Source: Iris pallida (lineage: Eukaryota; Streptophyta; Magnoliopsida; Asparagales; Iridaceae). Taken from it: 64,000 nt of DNA. Below the pieces are notes generated by a model. The model was not told where the DNA came from. It did no database searches and saw nothing but the letters and a program-made list of their open reading frames with translations. Both the position numbers and the translations under genes were made by a program. Positions 22,613 to 35,905 of this stretch are shown here, piece after piece (position 1 is the stretch's first letter; each line of letters starts with the position of its first letter). The stretch is taken from NCBI GenBank assembly GCA_029216955.1, contig JANAVB010015600.1:31851554-31915553 (forward strand). The letters run 5' to 3'.

Positions 22613-24564
22613 TGTCACGATCTGCTATCCCAAATTGTTGGGACGGGCCGAGTCATGTCCAGCCTACGTTGAGATAAAGCGTAGTAAGCTGTTCTAAAGA
22701 CAAATAAGATAAGACCAAAGTGTGCTAACAGTTCTATATGTGAAAATGTGTCAGAAATGTTCCAAACACAAAAGTCATCTTGTATATAAGTAAGTTTCAA
22801 GTACATGGCTAAAATATAAAACTGGATACAGGTCCAGTTACAAAATACATAGTCTAATACACGACAACTCTCAAAAGTCCCAAGTAATAAAATAACTAGA
22901 CGAGTTTTCTCACAGGTATATCCTCGTAAAGTATAGCCTGGTCATCGGCAGCAACTCCTTAATGGGAATCGCAAAGCAACTCCTCCTCGGAAAGTATACC
23001 TACAATATTATCCTGTCAGGACGGGAGCAAGTACTGATTATAGTAAACTAAATATACGAAACATGAAATGAACAAGAGTGTAATGAACAAGAAATCATGT
23101 TATATCATTCTCTATCATGACAAAGATACATATGTCATGGAGACAGATGTATATGAATGTTTAAAACTGTAGCAGGTACGTGATCGTCAATAGGTGTACA
23201 ATGTACAGGGGCACATAATGAAATGTACTTCCATACAAGTGTAAAGGTGATAGATATACATACGCATAAATACAGTTTTGAGATAAAGGCCTACGGCGCA
23301 GTAGCATGTAAAATAAAACTTTGTTCGGTACGATAAAGGGGGTATGATCACGTACTCAACTGTCAGTTTTCCCATAACCCAGATTCTAAACATATGAGAG
23401 ATATAAAAACTGTCCTAAGCATGGTAGGGACAGAAAATAATGTAACATGTGAAGATTTAACTTGCTACCCTAAGGATCAGCATTTAACATGGTTGGATCA
23501 CAGTTCATTGTTATAACAGTATATAAAGTTTGCAGAGGTACTTGCCTTTAGAAAAGCAAGGTAGTGATAGAAATGCTATAGATGTCTGGTGACTCATCAC
23601 TGTAGAAATAATACATAAACTTAGTTTTCATATTAAGTTAAACACTAAGACACTAGTAGTGTGACTCGACTTCTGACTGGACACCTAGCCAAAAGACGAC
23701 TTTAGCATAGGAGACCAATGTGGGGTGACACAATACCCAAACTAAATTTCTAGGAACTTTACACTAGTGTAGGGTGAGGTCCAATACTACAATAACTCAA
23801 TCAACACAAAATATTGTAAGTTGCAACTACTCAATAATAAATTAGACTGTACACTGTGTTCCAACAATTTTTGAGATAGACAAAAGGCTCAATTTTACAC
23901 AAGATAAAGTACAAGATGATCCTTGTTAATTATAGAAATTTATAATAATTTTTCTGGAATTTATAAACCCTCATAGATATTTATTAAAAATCAGCAAACA
24001 TTTGTATCCTAAAAATAAGTTCTGTTTTCCTATTTTTATAAAATGGAAAAATACTTATTAAATGCTAGAGAAATTATATTAAATTAGCTAAACTAACATA
24101 GTATTTAAATATAATTGTTTCTAGATTTTTACAACAATTAAATTATATATAAAAATCAAAAACAGCAAGTAACAATTTCTGGAATTAATTAATAATAATT
24201 ATTAATATTTTGTCCACGTATTCGAAATTGAACCGAAGTCCAGATACGGGAACCAAAGCCATGAATCAAGTCCAATATAACTTGTACAGACTCTGATTGT
24301 ATTAGACACATTTGGGCCCAAAAACACATGCTAGGTTTGGACATCAATGGCCATTATTAATAAAATACAGTAATTCAAATATAAATATTAAAGTATTTTA
24401 ATAATACATTTTAAAAGTGGTAAAATATACAAGTTATAAAATTACATAATAAAATAACTTCTGAATTTATACATAATAATATTTTACACAAATTGAATTT
24501 GAAATATATTTATGCATATATAACAATACATTATATATATACATAGATATAGATATTTATATTA

Positions 24565-24601
<37 letters not shown>

Positions 24602-24684
24602 GAAATAATATATATATATATATGATTATTATATATATATATATAATATATATATAATAAATACTATATAATATAAAAATACTA

Positions 24685-24716
<32 letters not shown>

Positions 24717-26491
24717 GATATATATATATAATATATATATAACATATATCTATATATATATATAAATATAATATATATATATATATATATTTTATATAGA
24801 TATATATATATATATATTAGATATAATCTATATATATATATATATATATATATAACATATATATATATATAGATATATATATATATATTAATATTTTATA
24901 TATATTTTATAATATATATAATATATATATATATCTATATATATATATAAGATATATATATATATAATATATAGATATATATATATATATATATATATAT
25001 TTTAATAATATATTTAATATATATATATATATATATAGATATAGAATATAATTATAGATAGTGTTTTTTTTATAAAAATAAAATAAAATATATATTTGTT
25101 TTATATATATATATATTATATATATATATATATTGTTTATATATATATATTATATTTTTTAGATCTATATATATATATTATAAATATATATATATATATA
25201 GATAATATATATATATGTATATTATTTATATAATAATATATATATTATATATATAATATATATTATAATATATATATATATAAAATACATATACAAAATA
25301 TATTATATATATATATATAATCTATATGATATATATTATATATATAAATACATATACATCTATATAAATCATATATACATATATATCATAACAAATAAAA
25401 TAAAAACAAAAAAAGAAACGAAAGGGGGGCTCGAACTCGGGTCACAGAATGGGGGGGGGGGGGGTTTAACATGGCTCGGGCTTGCCAGGGGGTCAGCTCG
25501 GGTTTATCTATAGGGATAGGGTTAGTTTTTTTTATATGAATTAGGTTAATGGTTTTAAATTCGTTACTGTGCATTCAAACCCGAAACCCAATTCAATAGA
25601 CCCGTGTCATGACAGTTAAGGACACGAGTTTTTGAACACGATACCGAGTCCTCCTAGGCTTTGTACGACTCACACGACACGAGTTTTTCGTGTCCGAGTC
25701 CACCATCACACTCACCGACACGGGTCGACCCTCCCACGTGAAAACGAGACACATCGGCGAAGTAAAAACGAAAGGACACGTACGTGTCCGGTGCGAGGAG
25801 ACTGTCGGGGGTGCTAGCGGCGGCCGTAGGCGTCGGGGTCGGTGGCGAAACGGTGGCGCTGGCTTCTGCTCGTCGAGGCGAGCAAGATGGCGGTGGTTGG
25901 GGCGGTCGACGTGGGCTGTAGGCGTCGTACTGGCAAGGGCGAACTCCGGCGAGGTTGGTCAGAGAAGAATGGGCTATGGCGGTGGTTAGGGGCGGAGCTG
26001 TGGCAGTTCTAGGGTTAGGGTTTGGGGTCGGGGGGCTTTATAGAATAGGAAGTCGGTCGAATTAGGGCTAGGGTTACGAGAAATTAGGGTTTAGGTTAGG
26101 GTTTTGGTCGGGGTTAGCCGGAGATGACGACTGCCAAGGTCGGTGGTCGGGGTGGCTAATTAGCAGAAATCCCCCCAGAGATATGATAATTACAAACAAG
26201 CCCACCGCCTCAGGAAATACAAATTTCTAAATTGCAAATAGGCCCCCGATGTTGCTCTGTACAAATTTAATTTGCACAGACAAATTGAATATTGCAAACA
26301 CTATTTAAAACAATTAAAACAATTGCAATTCGATATTAAAACAATTTAAATAATTATAAAATAATATTTTTTGCTTTAAAAATCATTTTAAAAATTCTAG
26401 AAAAATTCCTAATAATTATAATAATTCATTTTAAAGATATAAATGCTATTTAAAATTATAAAAAATATATTTTAAAACCTAGGGGCTTATA
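22613..26491 (-). mobile_element. Tekay-like chromovirus 5' LTR (first assembly copy)
   Basis: Starts TGTCACGATC and ends GGGGCTTATA (CA decayed to TA), followed by GTGTT. It is homologous to 13635-17586 apart from a long degenerate AT region at 24530-25390, which replaces the island and inverted-repeat element of the sister. From about 25391 on, the same sequence recurs after the N gap (30721-31823), so only one of the two copies is likely to be real. Confidence 0.88.
24530..25390. repeat. Degenerate AT-rich tract
   Basis: About 860 bases of alternating AT with many substitutions and short TATATA/ATAGATA variants. No other structure is visible. Confidence 0.95.
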
Positions 26492-26496
26492 GTGTT
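26492..26496. repeat. Target site duplication GTGTT (right copy)
   Basis: Follows the LTR end and precedes GAGATATATC of R2. Repeated at 31824-31828 in the other assembly copy. The unoccupied site in the second R2 LTR is at about 43251-43270. Confidence 0.9.
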
Positions 26497-27407
26497 GAGA
26501 TATATCATCTCGCGAGAAATTCAACTTCTTGCGAGATGATGTGTTTTTTCTTTTGTTTTTCTTTTCCTTTTCTTTTCCTTTAGAGATTAGACAAATAATC
26601 CAAATATAATTCAAAACATATACCAAAAAAATCTAAAATAATTTTATTATAATTTAAATATAAACTGTTAATATACATATTCGTACTATCCCCTTATAAT
26701 TTGTCATAGCTATTATCATTACTACTAGTAGTATTATTACTATTTTATTATTTTAAATATAAAAAAAATACTATTTAAATATCTTAAAAATCTAAAACAA
26801 AATCTTAAAATATCTAGAATAATTCAAAGGGTAAATATTTATATATCTAGAATCCGTATCTATACTTTATGCAAAAAGTTTATATACTATGTGCATATAC
26901 GCATGCATACATGTATATGTTTATCTATTTTATAAATATGTTAAATGCATTTGTTTATAATAATAAAAATACAATTAATAAACATAGTCTATATATACTT
27001 AAGATATATATATCCACACGAACGTATTTGGATGCATTACATGTCTAAATGGGTTTGAGTTTGGTTCAGGTCAAATCCGGGCTAATTTGGTAAAACCGAG
27101 GTCCCCTAAAAGTCATAATTTTAATAAATAACGAATTAAATTATCTATAGGGTTAAGTTGCAACTTGGCCTGGTTTTCTTAGTTGGGACACAACATAAGG
27201 CTCGACCTTCCCTACCATGGCTAAACACTAGTCAAAGCACACCACTACCATAGTCGTGCCAAAATTGCTAGTCGATTTAATTCTGTTTGGTCCAAAATAA
27301 ATTCATAATAATTTGTACTAAGTCATGGCAAGTATACAGGCTCTACCAAATGGAGTTGGCTAGATTAGGGTCCAAATATCTTTTCTAATAAATAAAATTT
27401 GAAAAGT
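26497..27407 (-). mobile_element. R2 LTR copy 1, segment 2 (first assembly copy)
   Basis: Matches 43262-44296 of the second R2 LTR, except for an extra AT array and flanks in the latter. It begins with a near-perfect hairpin (26504-26540) and ends in GAAAAGT where the CACTA element starts. No coding sequence. Confidence 0.85.
26504..26540. other. Hairpin, 15-bp stem, 7-base loop
   Basis: ATCATCTCGCGAGAA pairs with TTCTTGCGAGATGAT with a single G-T wobble; the loop is ATTCAAC. Repeated at about 31836-31872. The equivalent at 43269-43305 keeps the wobble, and one G-C pair is replaced by A-T. Confidence 0.7.
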
Positions 27408-30400
27408 TACTACCAGAATAAGTCGTTTTAGGACGCCTTAAGACGTCGCTAAAACGACAAATTGCGTCGCTAAAATATTTACCGACGCAATTACCGACGT
27501 TTTGGGCTTGTCGCGGGAAATGTAAGTCGCTGATCTTCAAAACGTTGCCAAACGTCACAAATATCGACGTTTACCGACGTATATATACGTTGGTATATTA
27601 CCGACGTCTATCGTCGTGTCGTCGGTGGATTAGCGATGTTTTTAACGTCGCTACGCGTCGGTAAAAACCTAGGAATTTACCGACGATTGCCGTCGTGTCG
27701 TCGGTGGTTTAGCGACGTGTTCAAAGTCGCTACACGTCGGTAAAATCCTGGGAATTTACCGACGTTACCGTCGTTTAAAATGTCAGTAAATATCAGTAAT
27801 TCCTGGGATGATTATCGACGTGCACCGACGTTTACCGACTTTCTCCGACGTATAAGGACGTCGGTAAACGTCGGTACACTGAAAAATTTTACAGATTTAT
27901 CGACGTTTACCGACGCAAACGTACGTCGGTGGACGTCGATAAACGTCACTAAATCTGCAAAAAAATAAAAAAATAAAATACAGAATGTCCTTTCCTCCCT
28001 GCAATTTAAATAGATAACCATAACCAATACACACACCCATGTGAATGACAAACAAATATTCACACACCCATGTGAATGACACACAATCACACACACACTG
28101 TTTTTCCTCACTGTAGAATAGGATCCAAACAGGATCCAAACATCCAAGTCTACACAAATAATAGAGATCCAAACATCCAACAAATAATAGAATAGGATCC
28201 AACATCCAAGTCTACACAATAATAGGATCCAAACAAACCAACAAACAAATAATGAGATCCAAGTCTACACACAACCAACAAATGAATAGGATCCAAACAT
28301 CCAAGTCTACACAAATAATAAGATCCAAGTCACAAACAAAGGATCAAACAAACAGTCCTAACTAGGACTACTAGGGATCTGGTGCAGGAGGGGCATCGCC
28401 GCGACGAAGGGATAAAAAACTCATACTCCTCAAGTGAAATCGATACCGATGGAGCAGGCAGGAAATCGGTGGAGTCGGTGTCGAAGAAGAAGGCGGTGGA
28501 GCAGAGTCGACGACGATGAAGGCGCACCCGGAGGACCAGCACGCTCCAACGCTGTAAGTCGCTGGGTATGAATCCTGATGATACATTCTATCACTGCTCT
28601 GGACCATCGAATCCTGTGCCAATCTCAGCCTCTCGGCCATGGTCACTTATCTTGTCTGCAGCTCCGTCACCTGCGCTCTAACCCTCCAACGGTGCGCTCT
28701 GTCCTCTCAGTCATCTCCATGAGGTCCATAATGTCGCGGTCGAGCGCATCCAATCGTGCTAGCAGCGCAGGATCGTCCGTAGTTGCTGAGACTGCTCCTC
28801 GATCCATAGCAGGTCGTCACGGAGAGACTCCATCATCTGGTGGACTCGGGCAACTCCTGGGACGGCTGTGGACCATGCACACTAGCAAGAGATGCCCTAG
28901 AGGACTGGTCGCAACTAGGGCGCCATAGGATCCCGTACCGTAGTACGTACCCCACGGAGTCCACCAGCGCGTCATCCACAGCTCGTCCACCGACGGAGCT
29001 TGAGTGGGCTGCGAGGAAGTACCGGCCTCTCCTACATCAGTGCACTAGCAGCCGTCCATTCCTGCAGCTTTGATACTCGGCCTAGAAAGTATGGATAATA
29101 CTCTATAGTTCTAATTTTAATTAATTACTTATTATTACTAACTACATGAATATTATTTGCATCATATTTACTAAGTTATATTAAAATTGACACGAAGTAT
29201 TAAATTAAGATAACGTATTGTAATACTTACATAGGTCTGCTCGGCCCTCGCGTCAATAAGGTCACCGTCGCGATGATGGTGGCCAGGAAGACGGTCACCA
29301 TGTCGGCATTACCGACCTTCCTTACCTATAATTAAATATATTATCTTAGTAATAATTTATCGGTTTTGTATTAAAATAATATTCTAAAGAGAAAGACATA
29401 CCAGACGACGGAAATATTCTGTCATCGGAATCGACCCACTGCACCACTTCGATTCATGTTGCCTCGCCTTGGCCTTCTCTGACTTCTCCTTATACCTTGG
29501 CTCATCGAATCGAGCCTTCATCGCATTCCACTGATCAGAGGTGATCCACCTTGGATCGGCTTTCCGGCACGATCACGATCCTTCTGATCATTAGAGCGTC
29601 GCGGATCAGCTTGCAGCGACGGCAGGAAACATCCCCTCGATAAGCTCGGCCCGGTGCGGTGGATAGAAAACAATCCTAGAAGTGCGCAAACCAATATTTA
29701 TCAGTTATATATAATATGCAAAATATATGATTCATATTAAAAGTAAATATTTTTAACCTTGAAGTGCGCAAACCAGAAGACCTTCCTCTCGTCCGGAGTA
29801 TCAGAGTAGTTAATCCAAGCACCACCATAATTATGCCTCAGCATATAGCCTAGACGTCTCTGTACCTCGGGGACGATATCTATACAAACATATTATTCAT
29901 GAAAAAAGTTAATTTATGATAAAAACAAAAAAAAATTATAAACCAAAACACCTACTTTGTACCGTCGGCCCAGATCCGTCCTCCTCTCCTCCGGAGGTGC
30001 GCACGCATCATCTGTATGATGCTGGTCGATACGCATCGCGCCACCGCCTCGGCCGTCGGTGCAGCCTCCGCTATCTGCTCATCCATCTCCATCGTTGTAT
30101 CAGTAGCAGAATACTAGACGGCGAGCCTCTCAACAGGCCTGAACTACTCGTCCCAGGAGATATACCACGTGACGTCGTCCCAGCATGCCCAGCTACTGTC
30201 CGATATGAGGAGTAATCGGCGACGAATCCAGAGCCGTACCAGTAGGAGGTACCGAAGGAAAACTTCGTCTCTAGCAGTACCTGTAGAAGTACCGGAGGAT
30301 CATGACCTCGTTCCCCCTCGGAACGCTCCACGACGACCTGCCATACCTTATAACACATATGATAATACAACAAATAATAGAGACTAAAATTAAAAGTACA

Positions 30401-30512
30401 ACAACAAAATAATAACCAAGACAACATATGATGATACATTCTACAATAACATCTAAGTCCAGATTAATTATTCTAGAAGAAACATCTAAGTTCAGATAAG
30501 TATATCTCTCTC
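27408..30512 (-). mobile_element. CACTA element, first assembly copy, cut at the gap
   Basis: Same sequence as 32738-35907 but with many small losses. It carries the left terminus, the subterminal repeats and a heavily frame-broken TnpA-like gene (28371-30400 minus), and ends at the N gap. Treat it as an assembly duplicate rather than a second element. Confidence 0.8.
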
Positions 30513-30525
30513 NNNNNNNNNNNNN
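30513..30525. other. Assembly gap (13 N)
   Basis: Thirteen undetermined bases, flanked on the left by the end of copy 1 and on the right by an AT tract that leads into copy 2. Confidence 1.
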
Positions 30526-30540
30526 TATATATATAATATC

Positions 30541-30582
<42 letters not shown>

Positions 30583-30621
30583 AAAAAAAAAAATATATAA
30601 ATACATATACAAAAATATATA

Positions 30622-30678
<57 letters not shown>

Positions 30679-31828
30679 CTATACATATATATATAATACA
30701 TATATACTATATATAATAAAACAAATAAAATAAAAACAAAAAAAAAGAAATGAAAGGGGGGCTCGAACTCGGGTCACAGAACGGGGGGGGGGGGGGGTTA
30801 ACATGGCTCGGGCTTGCCAGGGGGTCAGCTCGGGTTATCTAATAGGGAGAGGGTTTAGTTTGTTTTATAGTGAATTAGGTTAATGGGTTTTAAATTCGTT
30901 ACTGTGCATTCAAACCCGAAACCCAATTCAATAGACCCGTGTCATGACAGTTAAGGACACGAGTTTTTGAACACGATACCGAGTCCTCCTAGGCTTTGTA
31001 CGACTCACACGACACGAGTTTTTCGTGTCCGAGTCCACCATCACACTCACCGACACGGGTCGACCCTCCCACGTGAAACGAGACACATCGGCGAAGTAAA
31101 AACGAAAGGACACGTACGTGTCCGGTGCGAGGAGACTGTCGGGGGTGCTAGCGGCGGCCGTAGGCGTCGGGGTCGGTGGCGAAACGGTGGCGCTGGCTTC
31201 TGCTCGTCGAGGCGAGCAAGATGGCGGTGGTTGGGGCGGTCGACGTGGGCTGTAGGCGTCGTACTGGCAAGGGCGAACTCCGGCGAGGTTGGTCAGAGAA
31301 GAATGGGCTATGGCGGTGGTTAGGGCGGAGCTGTGGCAGTCTAGGGTTAGGGTTTGGGGTCGGGGGGCTTTATAGAATAGGAAGTCGGTCGAATTAGGGC
31401 TAGGGTTACGAGAAATTAGGGTTTAGGGTTAGGGTTTTGGTCGGGGTTAGCCGGAGATGACGACTGCCAAGGTCGGTGGTCGGGGTGGCTAATTAGCAGA
31501 AATCCCCCAGAGATATGATAATTACAAACAAGCCCACCGCCTCAGGAAATACAAATTTCTAAATTGCAAATAGGCCCCCGATGTTGCTCTGTACAAATTT
31601 AATTTGCACAGACAAATTGAATATTGCAAACACTATTTAAAACAATTAAAACAATTGCAATTCGATATTAAAACAATTTAAATAATTATAAAATAATATT
31701 TTTTGCTTTAAAAATCATTTTAAAAATTCTAGAAAAATTCCTAATAATTATAATAATTCATTTTAAAGATATAAATGCTATTTAAAATTATAAAAAATAT
31801 ATTTTAAAACCTAGGGGCTTATAGTGTT

Positions 31829-32737
31829 GAGATATATCATCTCGCGAGAAATTCAACTTCTTGCGAGATGATGTGTTTTTTCTTTTGTTTTTCTTTTCCT
31901 TTTCTTTTCCTTTAGAGATTAGACAAATAATCCAAATATAATTCAAAACATATACCAAAAAAATCTAAAATAATTTTATTATAATTTAAATATAAACTGT
32001 TAATATACATATTCGTACTATCCCCTTATAATTTGTCATAGCTATTATCATTACTACTAGTAGTATTATTACTATTTATTATTTTAAATATAAAAAAATA
32101 CTATTTAAATATCTTAAAAATCTAAAACAAAATCTTAAAATATCTAGAATAATTCAAAGGGTAAATATTTATATATCTAGAATCCGTATCTATACTTTAT
32201 GCAAAAAGTTTATATACTATGTGCATATACGCATGCATACATGTATATGTTTATCTATTTTATAAATATGTTAAATGCATTTGTTTATAATAATAAAAAT
32301 ACAATTAATAAACATAGTCTATATATACTTAAGATATATATATCCACACGAACGTATTTGGATGCATTACATGTCTAAATGGGTTTGAGTTTGGTTCAGG
32401 TCAAATCCGGGCTAATTTGGTAAAACCGAGTCCCCTAAAAGTCATAATTTTAATAAATAACGAATTAAATTATCTATAGGGTTAAGTTGCAACTTGGCCT
32501 GGTTTTCTTAGTTGGGACACACATAAGGCTCGACCTTCCCTACCATGGCTAAAACACTAGTCAAAGCACACCACTACCATAGTCGTGCCAAAATTGCTAG
32601 TCGATTTAATTCTGTTTGGTCCAAAATAAATTCATAATAATTTGTACTAAGTCATGGCAAGTATACAGGCTCTACCAAATGGAGTTGGCTAGATTAGGGT
32701 CCAAATATCTTTTCTAATAAAATAAAATTTGAAAAGT
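31829..32737 (-). mobile_element. R2 LTR copy 1, segment 2 (second assembly copy)
   Basis: Same content as 26497-27407 with few differences. It ends at the AGT that precedes the CACTA terminus. Confidence 0.85.
32735..32737. repeat. Target site duplication AGT (left) of the CACTA element
   Basis: AGT is repeated at 39344-39346 right after the other terminus. The second R2 LTR reads GAAAAGTCAACCC without insertion at 44289-44301. Three-base duplications are diagnostic of CACTA. Confidence 0.92.
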
Positions 32738-32754
32738 TACTACCAGAATAAGTC

Positions 32755-33290
32755 GTTTAGGACGCCTTAAGACGTCGCTAAAACGACAAATTGCGTCGCT
32801 AAAAATATTTACCGACGCAATTACCGACGTTTTGGGCTTGTCGCGGAAATGTAAGTCGCTGATCTTCAAAACGTTGCCAAACGTCACAAATATCGACGTT
32901 TACCGACGTATATATACGTTGGTATATTACCGACGTCTATCGTCGTGTCGTCGGTGGATTAGCGATGTTTTTAACGTCGCTACGCGTCGGTAAAAACCTA
33001 GGAATTTACCGACGATTGCCGTCGTGTCGTCGGTGGTTTAGCGACGTGTTCAAAGTCGCTACACGTCGGTAAAATCCTGGGAATTTACCGACGTTACCGT
33101 CGTTTAAAATGTCAGTAAATATCAGTAATTCCTGGGATGATTATCGACGTGCACCGACGTTTACCGACTTTCTCCGACGTATAAGGACGTCGGTAAACGT
33201 CGGTACACTGAAAATTTTACAGATTTATCGACGTTTACCGACGCAAACGTACGTCGGTGGACGTCGATAAACGTCACTAAATCTGCAAAA
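32755..33290. repeat. CACTA subterminal repeat array (left)
   Basis: Dozens of copies of ACCGACG, TACCGACGTT and inverse CGTCGGTAAA within about 530 bases, in both orientations. In En/Spm such motifs bind TnpA to bring ends together. The copy at 27425-27960 is the assembly duplicate. Confidence 0.88.
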
Positions 33291-33704
33291 AAAATAAAAA
33301 AAATAAATACAGAATGTCCTTTCCTCCCTGCAATTTAAATAGATAACCATAACCAATACACACACCCATGTGAATGACAAACAAATATTCACACACCCAT
33401 GTGAATGACACACAATCACACACACACTGTTTTTCCTCACTGTAGAATAGGATCCAAACAGGATCCAAACATCCAAGTCTACACAAATAATAGAGATCCA
33501 AACATCCAACAAATAATAGAATAGGATCCAAACATCCAAGTCTACACAAATAATAGGATCCAAACAAACCAACAAACAAATAATAGAGATCCAAGTCTAC
33601 ACACAACCAACAAATAGAATAGGATCCAAACATCCAAGTCTACACAAATAATAGAGATCCAAGTCACAAACAAAGGATCAAACAAACAGTCCTAACTAGG
33701 ACTA
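33291..33704. repeat. Low-complexity tail of the TnpA-like gene with repeated AGGATCCAAACATCC
   Basis: Short words GGATCCAAACATCCAAGTCTACACAAATAATAG recur in variants at least six times over about 250 bases, and CACACCCATGTGAATGACA is doubled at about 33360-33410. It follows the gene's stop and may be its 3' UTR. Confidence 0.65.
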
Positions 33705-35732
33705 CTAGGGATCTGGTGCAGGAGGGGCATCGCCGCGACGAAGGGATAAGAAAAACTCATACTCCTCAAGTGAAATCGATACCGATGGAGCAGGCAGGAA
33801 CATCGGTGGAGTCGGTGTCGAAGAAGAAGGCGGTGGAGGCAGCAGAGTCGACGACGATGAAGGCGCACCCGGAGGACCAGCACGCTCCAACGCTGTAAGT
33901 CGCTGGTGGTATGAATCCATGATAGATAACATTCTATCACTGCTCTGGACCATCGAATCCTGTGCCAATCTCAGCCTCTCGGCCATGGTCACTTATCTTG
34001 TCTGCAGCTCCGTCACCGTGCGCTCTAACCCTCCAACGGTGCGCTCTGTCCTCTCAGTCATCTCCATGAGGTCCATAATGTCGCGGTCGAGCGCATCCAA
34101 TCGTGCTAGCAGCGCAGGATCGTCCGTAGGTTGCTGAGACTGCTCCTCGATCCGTCATAGCAGGTCGTCACGGAGAGACTCCATCATCTGGTGGACTCGG
34201 GCAGACTCCTGGGACGGCTGTGGACCATGCACACTAGCAAGAGATGCCCTAGAGGACTGGGTCGCAACTAGGGCGCCATAGGATCCCGTACCGTAGTACG
34301 TACCCCTACGGAGTCCACCAGCGGCAGTCATCCACAGCTCGTCCACCGACGGAGCTTGAGTGGGCTGCGAGGAAGTACCGGCCTCTCCTACATCAGGTGC
34401 ACTAGCAGCCGTCCATTCCTGCAGCTTTTGATACTCGGCCTAGAAAGTATGGATAATACTCTATAGTTTCTAATTTTTAATTAATGTACTTATTATTACT
34501 AACTACATGAATATTTATTTGCATCATATTTACTAAGTTATATTAAAATTGACACGAAGTATTAAATTAAGATAACGTATTGTAATACTTACATAGGTCT
34601 GCTCGGCCCTCGCGTCAATAAGGTCACCGTCGCGATGATGGGTGGCCAGGAAGACGGTCACCATGTCGGCATTACCGACCTTCCTTACCTATAATTAAAT
34701 ATATTATCTTAGTAATAATTTATCGGTTTTGTATTAAAATAATATTTCTAAAAGAGAAAGACATACCAGACGACGAAATATTCTGTCATCGGAATCGACC
34801 CACTGCACCACTTCGATTCATGTTGCCTCGCCTTGGCCTTCTCTGACTTCTCCTTATACCTTGGCTCATCGAATCGAGCCTTCATCGCATTCCACTGATC
34901 AGAGGTGATCCAACCTTGGATCGGCTTTCCGGCACGATCACGATCCTTCTGATCATTAATAGCGTCGCGGATCAGCTTGGCAGCGACGGCAGGAAACATC
35001 CCCTCGATAAGCTCGGCCCGGTGCGGTGGATAGAAAAACATATCCTAGAAGTGCGCAAACCAAATATTTATCAGTTATATATAATATGCAAAAATTATAT
35101 GATTCATATTAAAAGTAAATATATTTTAACCTTGAAGTGCGCAAACCAGAAGACCTTCCTCTCGTCCGGAGTATCAGAGTAGTTAATCCAAGCACCACCA
35201 TAATTATGCCTCAGCATATAGCCTAGACGTCTCTGTACCTCTGGGGGACGATATCTATACAAACATATTATATTCATGAAAAAAGTTAATTTATGATAAA
35301 AACAAAAAAAATTATAAACCAAAACACCTACTTTGTACCGTCGGCCCAGATCTCCGTCCTCCTCTCCTCCGGAGGTGCGCACGCATCATCTGTATGATGC
35401 TGGTCGACCATCGGCGCCACCGCCTCGGCCGTCGGTGCAGCCTCCGCTATCTGCTCATCCATCTCCATCGTTGTATCAGTAGCAGGAATACTAGACGGGC
35501 GAGCACTCTCAACAGGCCTGGAACTACTCGTCCCAGGAGATATACCACGTGACGTCGTCCCAGCATGCCCAGCTACTGTCCGATATGGAGGAGTAATCGG
35601 CGACGAAGATCCAGAGCCGGTACCAGTAGGAGGTACCGAAGGAAAACTTCGTCCTCTAGCAGTACCTGTAGGAAGTACCGGAGGATCATGACCTCGTCGT
35701 CCCCCTCGGAACGCTCCACGACGACCTGCCAT
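33705..35732 (-). pseudogene. TnpA-like CACTA protein (plant transposase, Ptta/En/Spm type)
   Basis: Spliced gene on the minus strand. Exon 1 (35732 to about 35336) starts MAGRRGAFRGGRRGHDPP and is Pro/Ser-rich. Exon 2 (about 35256-35131) has RRLGYMLRHNYGGAWINYSD. Exon 3 (about 35047-34767) has DQWNAMKARFDEPRYKEKSE and KWCSGSIPMTEYF. Exon 4 (about 34690-34593) has MVTVFLATHHRDGDLIDARA. Exon 5 (about 34441-33705) holds a coiled-coil-like LLARLDALDRDIMDLMEM and ends GDAPPAPDP. GT/AG boundaries fit, with AT-rich introns. Order and motifs match the Transposase_24 family that binds CACTA ends. A TGA (about 34154) and a TAA (about 33993) in exon 5 break it. Confidence 0.8.
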
Positions 35733-35905
35733 ACCTTATAACAACATATGATAATACAACAAATAATAGAGACTAGAAATATAAAAGTACAACAAAGACA
35801 AAATAATAACCAAGACAACATATGATGATACATTCTACAATAAACATCTAAGTCCAGATAATATATTCTAGAAGAAACATCTAAGTTCAGATAAGTATAT
35901 CTCTC

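Larger units (their letters stand above)
25391..30512. repeat. Direct copy 1 of a ~5.1-kb duplication ending at an N gap
   Basis: Collinear with 30721-35907: the end of the chromovirus 5' LTR, the GTGTT duplication, R2 LTR segment 2, and the first half of the CACTA element. The first 2.5 kb is almost identical. From about 28370 on copy 1 has many single-base and short losses that break frames kept in copy 2. It ends at TATCTCTCTC exactly where the N run begins. Confidence 0.95.

Noticed and set aside
27408..30512. A second CACTA element in tandem
   Set aside because: The copy is part of the larger duplication that also contains LTR and R2 sequence, and it ends at the N gap. An assembly artefact explains it better.
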